A stretch of 64,000 bases of DNA, taken from Candidatus Gastranaerophilales bacterium. Lineage in GTDB: Bacteria; Cyanobacteriota; Vampirovibrionia; Gastranaerophilales; Gastranaerophilaceae. The notes beneath the pieces were generated by a model that was not told the origin of the DNA, did no database searches, and was given only the letters and a program-made list of their open reading frames with translations. A program made the position numbers and the translations under genes. This document shows positions 53,458-62,542 of the stretch, in pieces. Within the stretch, counting starts at the first letter, position 1; each line of letters begins with the position of its first letter. Where the stretch lies: positions 1-64,000 of the forward strand of contig CAJUKY010000011.1 in the NCBI GenBank assembly GCA_910587055.1, written 5' to 3'.

Positions 53458-54885
53458 TTACCCCATATTTAACCATTCTAGATGTCTCATATCTTCTTTT
53501 CTTCTAACTATTGTTAAACCGCAATTTCCAATTGGCAATGTAATATATTGAAAATCGTTTTTTTCATCCAAATATTGATTCATTTTATATGAATTTGAAC
53601 AATAAACATCAGCAAAAAGCTCTTTGCTACTGGGGTCAGTGTCGTGCAAAATAATTGTACCGCCTTTTTCCAAAATGTTTAATGAATTTTGAAAATCTTT
53701 AACTACCTGTTCAAATCTATGATCTGCATCAATGAAAATTAAATCAAACCGTTTGTCGTTTTTTAGAAAAAATTCGTCAGTTGTCATATTGCAAAAATAT
53801 TTATCCGAGATTGTATGCATACGATTCATATCTACACATTTTGCAAGCTTTAATTTATTGTTTTTATTAATATAATTAAATGCAACTCCATCAAATACGC
53901 CTAACTCCAAATATTTTTTATATTTGCATCCTTTTAATAATTTATCGATTAAATATGTATGCGGCTCTAATTTAAATTTTTCTCGAAATTCAATTTCGTC
54001 CAATCTTCTTTTTTCTAAAATATAACGAACAGAACAATATAATAGTAGATAAAGATATAGTTTTCTTTTTATCTGCACCAGCTTAACATAATTGTTTAAA
54101 AAAGATAATTTTCCGGATTTAGCATCCTTTTTCATATTTTCTCTTATTTCTTTCCAATGAGAATTTAAATTTTTTAAATATTTTCTTGAAAAATCTTTTG
54201 GTTTTACAATTTCTTCTACTAAATCATTAAATACCTGCATTTCTTTTTGAGAATATTCCTCTTTATCCTTAGTCCATATAAAATTATAAATTAGCAGAGG
54301 TTCCTTTACCATTGCATAATGCCCGCCCCTAACTAAAAACTTTAAGCATAAAGCTGAGTCAGCACTTCTGGAAAATCTGGTATCAAAACCCCCAAGTTCT
54401 TTAATATCACGAACTTTATACATGGAATGCCCGGTACCTCCTCCAAATTCCCCTTTAAACAATTTGTTTGGGTTAATATAAGATATGGTATTTGTTTTTA
54501 GGTCAACCATTTTTGAGCCGCAGAAGCTTGCTACCATTTTTTTACTATGAAAAATTTTTGCCCTTCTTATTGCCTTATATTGTTTTTCTATTCTTGTATT
54601 CAACATTTCATCATCAGCATCAAGAAAAGCAACATACTTACCTTTTGCGTTTTCAACAATAACATTCATAGTGTCGCAAACTCCGCTATTGTGCTTTTTT
54701 GCGATGTAGCGGATTCTCTTATCATTGTATTTTTTTACAATATTTGCACTGTTATCTGTTGAGCCATCATCAACGACTAATATTTCAATATTCTTATATG
54801 TTTGAGATAAGCAGCTGTCAATAGCCTTTCCAATAGTGCTTTCCATATTATACAAAGGTATCCCGATTGTTACCAATTTACCCAT
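53458..54885 (-). CDS. Fusion: glycosyltransferase family 2 plus class I SAM methyltransferase
   Basis: 475 residues. Residues 1-230 are a GT2 domain (VTIGIPLYNMEST, VVDDGSTDNS, FLDADDEML). After a ~70-residue helical linker, residues 320-475 form a Methyltransf_24-like domain (YLELGVFDGVAFNYI, FDLIFIDADHRFEQV, HDTDP). One protein could therefore add a sugar and methylate it, perhaps capping the chain. The ATG at 54885 is preferred to the one at 54912, since GGAGG lies 10 bases upstream; it overlaps the WecB-like gene by 8 bp. Confidence 0.85.
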   Translation of the reverse strand: MGKLVTIGIPLYNMESTIGKAIDSCLSQTYKNIEILVVDDGSTDNSANIVKKYNDKRIRYIAKKHNSGVCDTMNVIVENAKGKYVAFLDADDEMLNTRIEKQYKAIRRAKIFHSKKMVASFCGSKMVDLKTNTISYINPNKLFKGEFGGGTGHSMYKVRDIKELGGFDTRFSRSADSALCLKFLVRGGHYAMVKEPLLIYNFIWTKDKEEYSQKEMQVFNDLVEEIVKPKDFSRKYLKNLNSHWKEIRENMKKDAKSGKLSFLNNYVKLVQIKRKLYLYLLLYCSVRYILEKRRLDEIEFREKFKLEPHTYLIDKLLKGCKYKKYLELGVFDGVAFNYINKNNKLKLAKCVDMNRMHTISDKYFCNMTTDEFFLKNDKRFDLIFIDADHRFEQVVKDFQNSLNILEKGGTIILHDTDPSSKELFADVYCSNSYKMNQYLDEKNDFQYITLPIGNCGLTIVRRKEDMRHLEWLNMG

Positions 54886-56011
54886 ATATTTCTTTCCTCC
54901 AAATCCTTTCATTAATATAATCCGTGTAGCTTAAAATTGTTCTTACGACTTTTGCAGATACATTATCAACTTCATAATCTTTAATTGTTTTAATTAAAGA
55001 TTTATTTTCTCTAAACTGATTAATAACCACTTCTACAGCTTTTAAAATGCGTTCTTTTTTATATCCGCACATAATTAAAGTACCCTCATCATTACCTTCA
55101 GCTCTTTCATGAACATTTCTTGTTGTTACAGCCGGAATACCAAGGATAGAGCTCTCTTCCATAATTGTACCTGAATCAGATAGCGTGCAGGCTGCATTTT
55201 TTTGAAGATTAATGTAATCAAAAAAACCCAGGGGTTTTAAAAATTCAATTTTAGGGTTAACCTTTAAATCTTTAATTGCGTCAAGTTTTTTTCTTGTTCT
55301 TGGATGAGTTGAAAAAATAATCGGATAATCATATTTTTCAACAAGCGCATTAAGACTTTCAATTAAGCTTTTTAAGTTTTCTTCTTTGTCTACGACTTCT
55401 TCCCTGTGAGAACTTACAACAAAATACTTTCCTTTTTCTAATTCCAGTTTTTCTAAAATATTTGAATTCTCAATTTTTGAAGCATAAACATTAAACAATT
55501 CCTTCATGGAAGAACCTGTTTTAATGATGGTTTCAGGCCTAATACCTTCACGTTCCAGATATTTTCTTGAATGTTCACATAAAACCATATTAATATCGGA
55601 CAAATTATCTACAATTTTGCGGTTAATTTCTTCAGGAACGTTCAAATCAAAACTTCTGTTCCCTGCTTCCATATGGAATATCGGGATTTTTCTTCTTTTA
55701 GCGCTTATTACCCCAAGACAAGAATTTGTATCACCATAAATTAAAACAGCATCAGGTTTTTCTTTTTCCAAAACCTTATCGAATTCAGAAATAACATTTG
55801 CAATAGTCTGCGCCGGAGTTTCGCCTGCAGCATTCAAGAAATAGTCAGGCTTTCTAAGTTCTAAATCATTAAAAAAGATTTCATTTAATTCATAGTCATA
55901 GTTTTGTCCGGAATGAACCAGAATGTGCTCAACATATTTATCCAATTCTTTAATTGTTTGAGCCAGCTTGATAATTTCAGGTCTGGTTCCAACTAATGTT
56001 ATTACTTTCAT
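54878..56011 (-). CDS. UDP-N-acetylglucosamine 2-epimerase family protein (WbvD/FnlC/CapG type)
   Basis: 377 residues. WecB-like GT-B fold: VGTRPEIIKL at the N-terminus, YGDTNSCLG, HMEAGNRSFD, PEEINRKIVDNLSD, SSHREE, SDSGTIMEESSILGIP. In O-antigen loci with a CapE/FnlA-type dehydratase, this group inverts C-2 of the L-sugar to complete UDP-L-FucNAc or UDP-L-QuiNAc. The three enzymes are all in this operon, though separated by two glycosyltransferase genes. Confidence 0.9.
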   Translation of the reverse strand: MKVITLVGTRPEIIKLAQTIKELDKYVEHILVHSGQNYDYELNEIFFNDLELRKPDYFLNAAGETPAQTIANVISEFDKVLEKEKPDAVLIYGDTNSCLGVISAKRRKIPIFHMEAGNRSFDLNVPEEINRKIVDNLSDINMVLCEHSRKYLEREGIRPETIIKTGSSMKELFNVYASKIENSNILEKLELEKGKYFVVSSHREEVVDKEENLKSLIESLNALVEKYDYPIIFSTHPRTRKKLDAIKDLKVNPKIEFLKPLGFFDYINLQKNAACTLSDSGTIMEESSILGIPAVTTRNVHERAEGNDEGTLIMCGYKKERILKAVEVVINQFRENKSLIKTIKDYEVDNVSAKVVRTILSYTDYINERIWRKEIYG

Positions 56012-57342
56012 TTGTCTCCCTTTATAAATTTCAGATATTCATCATAATTTCTTATATATTCTTTTTCATCATATCCTTCGGAAGCAAGAGCAAGAACAAT
56101 TGCATTATCTTTAAAATTTGACAGCTCGCACCAAACTTTTTTGTTAAAATAAACTGCTTTTTTCGGGTTATCAAGCAGGAATGTTTTTTTATTTTTACCA
56201 TCAAATAAGGAAACCTCAACACTTCCTTGAATGCATGATAAAATCCTTTGAGAGCGTTTATGAGCATGATGCGCTCTGTCTTTATCTTTTGAAACTTCCG
56301 AAATATAATAAACTCTTTTGATTTTAAAAGGAATTTCAGAGTTTTCAATTGTTGTTAAAAAACCTCTGTCGTCACCGTAGCGCCTTATATCAAGCCCAAA
56401 AAAGCGGCGCCTTTTTATTTTCATTTCACGCAGCAGACCTTTTATAAAATATTTACCGCCTATTTTTTTCATACAATCTATATAAAAATTATCTTCGGTT
56501 AATTGATAAAAATATTTCAATTCGTTATATAACAGTTTTTTATCTTTTTCTTTCAATAATTTAGCTAACAAAACCTCATCTTTGTATATCAAAGCTTTCC
56601 TTATTGTCATCTCATTTTCTATGTATTCTTTGGATTCCGGGTATTTTGCCAAAAACTTGTCCATCATATCAACAGCAATTTTTATGCCCAGTAATCTTGA
56701 TTTGTCTTGATATGATGAAGTCAAACTGCCGGGATGTAATCTATAAGCATAAAGATGATCTTCTAAATTTGCAATATTATATTTTAGTTTAATTCTCAAA
56801 CAATAATCATGGTCATCTGCCAAATGCAAGTCTTTACGATATTCTCCGACATCTTTTGCAACGGAAGCTCTGTATAAAAAACAAGCTCCGCACACATTAA
56901 AATTTAAAAGTTCTTCAACCGTTGATGGAACTTCACCCCACACATTCGGCACGTCAGGGGCGGCATTTAACAAATCACACACCGCATACACCATTCCATA
57001 ATCTTTGTTATGTTCCAAAAACTCAACCATTTTTTCAAGAGCATCCGGATAATAATAGTTATCATCAGAAGTCCATGTATAATATTCGCCCCTTGCTTGA
57101 GAGAACCCGATATTTAACGATGCCGGAACTTTTTTGTTTACTTCGTTATTAACGGTCCTTATTCTTTTATCTTTATTTATATATTCCTGAATGATTTGCG
57201 GCGTTGAATCCGTTGAACAATCATTTACAATAATCAGCTCCCAGTTTGTATAGGTTTGATCCATAATTGCATCAAGTGCTTCTTTCAGATATTTTTCACC
57301 GTTATATGTCGGCAAAACTATTGAAACTAAAGGTTTATCCAT
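56008..57342 (-). CDS. Fusion: glycosyltransferase family 2 plus FdtA-type cupin
   Basis: 444 residues. The N-terminal GT2 domain has VSIVLPTYNGEKYL, VNDCSTDSTP and WTSDDN (DXD equivalent). Residues from about 312 to the end are a FdtA/QdtA/WxcM-like cupin with DDRGFLTTIE, PFKIKRVYYI, HHAHKRSQR (catalytic His) and ASEGYDEKEYIRNYDEYL. FdtA enzymes isomerise dTDP-4-keto-6-deoxyglucose to the 3-keto form. The start ATG at 57342 follows GGGGAG by 5 bases and overlaps the previous stop (TAATG). Joining the isomerase to a transferase is unusual. Confidence 0.88.
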   Translation of the reverse strand: MDKPLVSIVLPTYNGEKYLKEALDAIMDQTYTNWELIIVNDCSTDSTPQIIQEYINKDKRIRTVNNEVNKKVPASLNIGFSQARGEYYTWTSDDNYYYPDALEKMVEFLEHNKDYGMVYAVCDLLNAAPDVPNVWGEVPSTVEELLNFNVCGACFLYRASVAKDVGEYRKDLHLADDHDYCLRIKLKYNIANLEDHLYAYRLHPGSLTSSYQDKSRLLGIKIAVDMMDKFLAKYPESKEYIENEMTIRKALIYKDEVLLAKLLKEKDKKLLYNELKYFYQLTEDNFYIDCMKKIGGKYFIKGLLREMKIKRRRFFGLDIRRYGDDRGFLTTIENSEIPFKIKRVYYISEVSKDKDRAHHAHKRSQRILSCIQGSVEVSLFDGKNKKTFLLDNPKKAVYFNKKVWCELSNFKDNAIVLALASEGYDEKEYIRNYDEYLKFIKGDK

Positions 57343-58400
57343 TATCTCCCCTTGATAATTGTTTTTCCAAATAAAATTACTCTCTTTTCTCTTTTGCGCC
57401 ATCTTATGCTTATTGTTTTTTGTTTAATTTTCTTAAATAATATTTTTCTTCTTAGCTGCATTGGATTTTCAAATATTTGTTTAAATACTTTTTTGTTTTC
57501 CTTGTTTAAATTTTTCATATTTAAGAGCAAATTTAAACCAATTCTTTTAAGCATTTTTTCTATCAAAGATAAAACTTCATCCTTATCTATCTTGTCCTTA
57601 CCAAGAACAATGGAGATATACGCCAGTTCCCTAAAATACAAATTGGATAATATTTCCTTATCTTTTATATTATTTTCATCAAGCCACCGGTGTATTTCAT
57701 CAGATCTTTTAAACGGAATTGTATAGTCTTTTAAGTCTTCCGATTCGTATTTATTTAATCTTCGCCAGTAATAATATGCATTCGGAGTATAATTTATCCT
57801 TTCTGCCAGACACATTGTCTGTACCTGAAAAGGATTATCAGTCCAGCCGGAACCAGGAGCCTCAACAAAACGGATATTATTTTTGTCTAAAAATTCTTTT
57901 TTATAAATACAGCTCCAAATACTCGGATGATAGCGCAAGAATAAAGCGCATTCGGTTATTTTAAAACTCCTGTTTTGAGGAATTTCATCATGGGCCCATT
58001 TTGCTTTTAAAATTCTTTGTTCTTCTTTTGCTTGCAAATTATCGTAAAAACAGGATTTTACTATATCAGAATTAAATTCTTTTGCAATATTGTATAAATC
58101 TTCATACATTTTTGAATCAATGTAATCATCAGGTTCCAAAACCGCAATATATTCACCTGCCGCCCGTTCTAATCCGACATTCATCGTATGGCCGTAACCG
58201 CCGTTTTCTTTATGAATTGCAATTATTCTATCGTCTTTTTTAGCATACTCATCAATAATTTGAGGACAATTATCTTTTGAACCGTCATCTATTAAAATGA
58301 TTTCCAAATCATTCATGGTCTGATTAAGAATGCTGTCAACAGCCTCCCTTAGATATTTTTCAACCCCATACACAGGAACAATAACAGAAATTTTAACCAT
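57342..58400 (-). CDS. Glycosyltransferase family 2
   Basis: 352 residues. GT2 N-domain: ISVIVPVYGVEKYL, LIDDGSKDNC, YIAVLEPDDYID (DXD equivalent EPDD). The middle has WSCIYKKEFLDKNNIRF, typical of CPS/LPS transferases. The C-terminus ends KRVILFGKTIIKGR, a short basic-hydrophobic tail seen in several proteins of this locus. The ATG at 58400 is chosen (AAGAAGG about 8 bases upstream) over the GTG at 58409. Overlaps the acyltransferase gene by 8 bp. Confidence 0.9.
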   Translation of the reverse strand: MVKISVIVPVYGVEKYLREAVDSILNQTMNDLEIILIDDGSKDNCPQIIDEYAKKDDRIIAIHKENGGYGHTMNVGLERAAGEYIAVLEPDDYIDSKMYEDLYNIAKEFNSDIVKSCFYDNLQAKEEQRILKAKWAHDEIPQNRSFKITECALFLRYHPSIWSCIYKKEFLDKNNIRFVEAPGSGWTDNPFQVQTMCLAERINYTPNAYYYWRRLNKYESEDLKDYTIPFKRSDEIHRWLDENNIKDKEILSNLYFRELAYISIVLGKDKIDKDEVLSLIEKMLKRIGLNLLLNMKNLNKENKKVFKQIFENPMQLRRKILFKKIKQKTISIRWRKREKRVILFGKTIIKGR

Positions 58401-59121
58401 TACCGGCACCTTCTTCTTTCAAATAATCCGTACAGCTTCTAAAATCCCAATTAACTCCCGTTTTAACAATTTTTGCCGGATTACCTGCCAAAATAATGTT
58501 AGAATCTTTGAAACTTTTGTTTAACAAGGAGTTTGCCGCAACTACAATATTATCACAAATATTCACACCTTTTAAGATTGCCGCATTTTTTGCAATCCAT
58601 ACATGGTTTCCTATTACAACATCTTTCGGGAAATTTAGCACCTGTTTTGTTTTAGCATCCAGTATTGCGTGCCCGTCATGTGTTCTTATTAATACGTTAT
58701 TTGAAAACATACAATCCTTGCCGATTATAACATTGCAATCCGGTCCGGCATTATAAATTCTTACATCAACCATTTTGCATTCATCGGAAATTACGGTTTT
58801 ACAATTCGGGCCTGTTTCCAAATATAAATCATCTATCCAGTTATTCTGCGGATTTTTAATCTCCACAAAGGAATTTTCATACATATCAAAGCGGCAGTTT
58901 TTAAAAACATTTTTTTCAGGCAAAAAGCAGACAGCGCCTTTCCCAAAGAATTTAAATTTTATACCTCTGACAAAATAAACACGCTTTTTTTGGCCGTTTT
59001 GTTTTAAAATATAAATTTTATTATTTTTCAACAAGCTCCAAAGTCTGCTGTAGCTTATTTTTAAACCCAAAAAGGAGATTTTTGTTCTTATATCATTTCT
59101 TTCTATTGAAAACAAAGGCAC
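58393..59121 (-). CDS. Hexapeptide-repeat acyltransferase (WbbJ/O-acetyltransferase type)
   Basis: 242 residues. Residues from about 95 form a left-handed beta-helix, with VIGKDCMFSNNVLIRTHDGHAI (residues 131-152; catalytic-type H in THDGH), DVVIGNHVWIAKNAAILKGVNI and NIILAGNPAKIVK. It likely O-acetylates a sugar of the glycan. The first 70 residues have an atypical basic-hydrophobic block, including KISFLGLKISYSR. The GTG start is placed right after the preceding stop codon, with GGAG 8 bases upstream. Confidence 0.88.
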   Translation of the reverse strand: MPLFSIERNDIRTKISFLGLKISYSRLWSLLKNNKIYILKQNGQKKRVYFVRGIKFKFFGKGAVCFLPEKNVFKNCRFDMYENSFVEIKNPQNNWIDDLYLETGPNCKTVISDECKMVDVRIYNAGPDCNVIIGKDCMFSNNVLIRTHDGHAILDAKTKQVLNFPKDVVIGNHVWIAKNAAILKGVNICDNIVVAANSLLNKSFKDSNIILAGNPAKIVKTGVNWDFRSCTDYLKEEGAGNG

Positions 59122-60198
59122 TTATCCAATCTCCACAATTTGTTTTCCAAACAGAACAATACTTACTCTTGACGGATTAATTCTTACGGAAAACAATTTA
59201 CGCCTCTTTTCTTTTTGTCTTTGTTTAAAAGCTAAATCATTAATAAGCTTCCCGTATTTTGTTTTATCGTTTAAAAGCAAGTCCAGTTCCCGTTTATCAG
59301 CTTTTTTATAAAATCCTTTTTGAATTTCTCCATTTTCAAAATAGATTTTAAATGTTTTTTGATATTTATCTATGAATTCTTCTCTAAATTGCTCATCAAT
59401 TCTGATTGCATTCCATTTATATGAATTAAACTGGGTTGACAGCTTAACATCATTAACAATTGTTTTAATTTCGGGTTTTTTATTTATATACCTTGTAATT
59501 TCTTCCCATTCATCGCATATTGCATAAACTTTAGATTTTGATTTCACGGAAGAGTTTTCATTGTCCTGCCTGTAATATAAATATGCTTTGTTTTCAAACA
59601 TTAATCTTTTTGCCGTCGATAAAACTTTAAACGCAAAGGAAGTATCTTGATAGCTTGCTCCGGCTGTTTCTAAAAATCTAATCCCATTTGAAATTAAAAA
59701 CTCTCTTTTGTATATCGCAGACCAAATCGACGGCATTAATTTTAACATCATTAAATCGTCTTTAACGGTTAAAAGTTTTCCTGAATTTTTCTTTTTGATA
59801 TTCCCTGCGCGTCTTGTCCGGCCCGTTTTGCCGGAATAATAGTAAAAATCTGATTTTACCGTATCAAGATTATTGCTTTTTGCAATATTGTATAAATTTT
59901 CAAACATTTTTGCATCTGCAAAATCATCAGATTCAACAATACCGATATAATCTCCTGCTGCAATATCAAGTCCCATATTCATTGAAGCTCCGTAGCCTGA
60001 ATTTTCCTTATCGATAATTTTTATTCTTTTATCTTTCAGCGCATACTCTTTTAAAATTTGAAGAGAACCATCCGTTGAACCGTCATTTATGCAAATAATT
60101 TCAATATCATGCAATGTTTGTTTAACAATACTGTTCAAACATTCTTCAAGATATTTTTCCGTATTATAGACAGGAACAAGTACTGAAACCTTAGGCAT
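59122..60198 (-). CDS. Glycosyltransferase family 2
   Basis: 358 residues. GT2 domain: VSVLVPVYNTEKYLEECL, CINDGSTDGS, YIGIVESDDFAD. Central WSAIYKREFLISNGIRFLETAGASYQD is characteristic of the same subgroup as 57342-58400, so the two are probably paralogues with different acceptors. It ends VSIVLFGKQIVEIG, the locus-typical tail. GAGGGG precedes the ATG, which overlaps the end of glf by 8 bp. Confidence 0.92.
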   Translation of the reverse strand: MPKVSVLVPVYNTEKYLEECLNSIVKQTLHDIEIICINDGSTDGSLQILKEYALKDKRIKIIDKENSGYGASMNMGLDIAAGDYIGIVESDDFADAKMFENLYNIAKSNNLDTVKSDFYYYSGKTGRTRRAGNIKKKNSGKLLTVKDDLMMLKLMPSIWSAIYKREFLISNGIRFLETAGASYQDTSFAFKVLSTAKRLMFENKAYLYYRQDNENSSVKSKSKVYAICDEWEEITRYINKKPEIKTIVNDVKLSTQFNSYKWNAIRIDEQFREEFIDKYQKTFKIYFENGEIQKGFYKKADKRELDLLLNDKTKYGKLINDLAFKQRQKEKRRKLFSVRINPSRVSIVLFGKQIVEIG

Positions 60199-61291
60199 TT
60201 GTTATCCCCTCAAAAAGTTCAATTGCCCTTAATATTGCCTTATCCATATCATAGTATTTATAATCACCGAGTCTGCCCAGGAAATAGACATTTGACTCTT
60301 GTTTTGCAAGTTCCAAATATTGATTATAAAGCTTTGTATTTTCATCTTTTGGAACAGGATAATATCGTTCATTTGAACCTATTACAAAATTTTCCGAATA
60401 TTCTTTTGCAATAACGGTTTTATCCGATTTATCGTTCAAATAATGCTTATATTCATGAATTCTTGTAAAATCATAGTTGCAGGGATAATTTACAACCGAA
60501 TTTTGCTGGTAAAACTCTCTATTGTGGGTTTCGTACTCAAATCTGACGCTTCTGTACGGCAGCTGTCCCAATTTATAGTCAAAATATTCATCAATAGCAC
60601 CTGTATAAAAAATTCTGTCAGCTTTTTGATTTAAAAATTCAGTATTTAATTCCACCTTAATTTTAGGATGATTAAGCATTTTTTCTATAAGTTTTGTATA
60701 ACCGTTTAACGGAATTCCCTGATATTTATCTTGAAAATATCTATTGTCCTTGCTCAAATAAACAGGAACTCTTGCCGTCACAGCGCCATCAACTCCATCG
60801 GGCGAAACACCCCATTGCTTTAATGTGTAGTGAAGAAATATTTTTTCATAAATATAATTTGCAAGGAATTTTAAATCTTCATCATTCTGTTTTTGAAATT
60901 CTAAAATCGGAACCTTTGTATTAAATTTAAATTGTTTTAACAGTTTTTCTTCAAGTTTTTTAGCTAAAGTTTCAGGAAAAACATTATACAGGGTATTAAA
61001 ATTAAAAGGAATTGTGGTTTCAATTCCGTCAATAACAGCATAGACTTTATGCATATACTGGTTAAAATTCCCAAACTGTCTTACAAAATGCCAAACTTTC
61101 TCACTATTTGTATGAAAAATATGAGAGCCGTATTTATGAATCATTATGCCGTTTTCATCCCTGTAATCATAACAGTTTCCTGCGATATGATTTTTTTTAT
61201 CAATTACAAGAACTTCTTCATTAAATTTATTTGCAATTAAAGCGGCAATTACAGCGCCTGAAAATCCTGCACCGACCACTAAATTTTTCAT
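60191..61291 (-). CDS. glf: UDP-galactopyranose mutase
   Basis: 366 residues, flavoenzyme converting UDP-galactopyranose to UDP-galactofuranose. FAD-binding GAGFSGAVIA at the N-terminus, YDYRDENGIMIHKYGSHIFHT (short parts YDYRDENG and HKYGSHIFHT) and RVPVYLSKDNRYF are family blocks. Its presence predicts galactofuranose in the surface glycan, and at least one of the GT2 proteins nearby should be a galactofuranosyltransferase. GGAGG lies 7 bases before the ATG. Confidence 0.96.
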   Translation of the reverse strand: MKNLVVGAGFSGAVIAALIANKFNEEVLVIDKKNHIAGNCYDYRDENGIMIHKYGSHIFHTNSEKVWHFVRQFGNFNQYMHKVYAVIDGIETTIPFNFNTLYNVFPETLAKKLEEKLLKQFKFNTKVPILEFQKQNDEDLKFLANYIYEKIFLHYTLKQWGVSPDGVDGAVTARVPVYLSKDNRYFQDKYQGIPLNGYTKLIEKMLNHPKIKVELNTEFLNQKADRIFYTGAIDEYFDYKLGQLPYRSVRFEYETHNREFYQQNSVVNYPCNYDFTRIHEYKHYLNDKSDKTVIAKEYSENFVIGSNERYYPVPKDENTKLYNQYLELAKQESNVYFLGRLGDYKYYDMDKAILRAIELFEGITNA

Positions 61292-62160
61292 CTTTTTACC
61301 TCCATTACAGGAAGAAAACCAAACAATAAATGTCTCTCGGTACCGGTGCTCTGTTTTATTTTATACAAACTTAAATTTATTATTTTATATTCTTTCTTTA
61401 CAGCCCAGAATTCTTTATCCCTGATTTGCGCCTTCTTTTCTTTCAAAAAGTTTACAACTTCAAGTCTTGCTTTATTTTTATCAATTATCAATTGGTTAAA
61501 ATGTTTTTTTAATCTGGTATTTACTGTTGAATCAGGGTTTCTGAAATAGTAATAGTTAATATTTGGCACGGCAACAACTCCGTTTGCATAATAAACAGCC
61601 TTGGTCACGAATAATTTATCTTCACAATAGCACCCTTCAGGCCATTTAATTCCATACCCGGATAAAAACTCTCTTCTGTAAATTTTATTTGTAGGACATG
61701 GATTTTTTGCAAGATTGCAAATATCAAACTTTTTTTGCAAATTTGAAACAAATTCTTCTTTTTCAATATTTAATCTTTTTTTGGTTTTACCGTTGCCGAC
61801 TCTTACATTTGTTGCAAGTGCAATATCTGAATTGTATTTTTTTGCAGCATTATAAAGCTTTTCATAATAGTCTGAATCTATCCAATCATCAGAATCTACA
61901 AAACCGATATATTCGCCTGCTGCAAATTTTGTTCCGTTGTTTCTTGCAGCTCCCTGTTTTAAATTTTCCTGTTCAATTATTTTTATCCTTGAATCTATAG
62001 CTGCAAAGTTTTTTACTATGGAAACAGAATTATCCGTTGATCCGTCATTTACACATATTATTTCAATATCATCAAGTGTCTGCTTAACAATGCTTGTTAA
62101 ACATTTTTCAATATATTTTTCAGTATTAAATATAGGGATAATTATTGATACTTTTGCCAC
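61288..62160 (-). CDS. Glycosyltransferase family 2, first gene of the glycan operon
   Basis: 290 residues. GT2 motifs VSIIIPIFNTEKYI, CVNDGSTDNS and FVDSDDWID. A GTG at 62160 is chosen because the homology starts there; an extended frame from ATG 62274 would put the recombination site 62218-62243 inside codons (QHKNYYVEL) and would give a basic non-homologous N-terminus. No strong ribosome site is visible; a TTG about 13 codons upstream is another option. It ends LLFGFLPVMEVKR. It overlaps glf by 4 bp. The promoter should lie in the adjacent switch region. Confidence 0.85.
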   Translation of the reverse strand: MAKVSIIIPIFNTEKYIEKCLTSIVKQTLDDIEIICVNDGSTDNSVSIVKNFAAIDSRIKIIEQENLKQGAARNNGTKFAAGEYIGFVDSDDWIDSDYYEKLYNAAKKYNSDIALATNVRVGNGKTKKRLNIEKEEFVSNLQKKFDICNLAKNPCPTNKIYRREFLSGYGIKWPEGCYCEDKLFVTKAVYYANGVVAVPNINYYYFRNPDSTVNTRLKKHFNQLIIDKNKARLEVVNFLKEKKAQIRDKEFWAVKKEYKIINLSLYKIKQSTGTERHLLFGFLPVMEVKR

Positions 62161-62217
62161 TTTTTGCTTTCTTATTTTTATATACCGCAATATTTCAGGT
62201 TTTTTGGAAAAATTTAA

Positions 62218-62243
62218 TTCAACATAATAGTTCTTATGTTGAA
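62218..62243 (-). repeat. Recombination site 1 of the putative inversion switch (core inverted)
   Basis: Perfect 10-bp arms TTCAACATAA and TTATGTTGAA flank a 6-bp core TAGTTC. The core is the reverse complement of that in sites 2 and 3, so this site is in opposite orientation. It lies nearest the glycan operon. Confidence 0.8.
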
Positions 62244-62250
62244 TTTGCCT

Positions 62251-62303
62251 TATTCTAATCCGTAAAACCATCATATAATAAAGATATTTTACGGGTTAGA
62301 ATA
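62251..62303. repeat. 17-bp inverted repeat inside the putative invertible segment
   Basis: Arms 62251-62267 and 62287-62303 pair at 16 of 17 positions around a 19-nt loop. The right arm contains TTTTACGGGT, which recurs at 63248-63257 upstream of the alkylation-repair gene, so a shared regulator may bind. Confidence 0.65.
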
Positions 62304-62384
62304 TATAAATTTTTATCAAATAATCTTAATATTTCTAAACAATTAAATGATAAAATATAGTGCTTATTATGTATTCAAATATCA

Positions 62385-62410
62385 TACAACATTTGAACTA
62401 CTAAGTTGAA
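62385..62410 (+). repeat. Recombination site 2 of the putative inversion switch
   Basis: Arms TACAACATTT and CTAAGTTGAA flank the core GAACTA. The arms are imperfect versions of those in sites 1 and 3; the core is identical to site 3. Confidence 0.78.
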
Positions 62411-62542
62411 CCCATATATGTTATAAAAAGCAATATCGACAGGGCTTTGAGCGATTTTATAAAACAAATTTGCATTTTGTATTACTTGCTAAAATAAAAA
62501 TTTTTATGATAAAATTCAAAAAAGGTGAGAGAAATATATTAT

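Noticed and set aside
62161..62274. N-terminal extension of the first GT2 gene from the ATG at 62274
   Set aside because: The added residues are not GT2-like and would place a recombination site and half of another inverted repeat in coding sequence.
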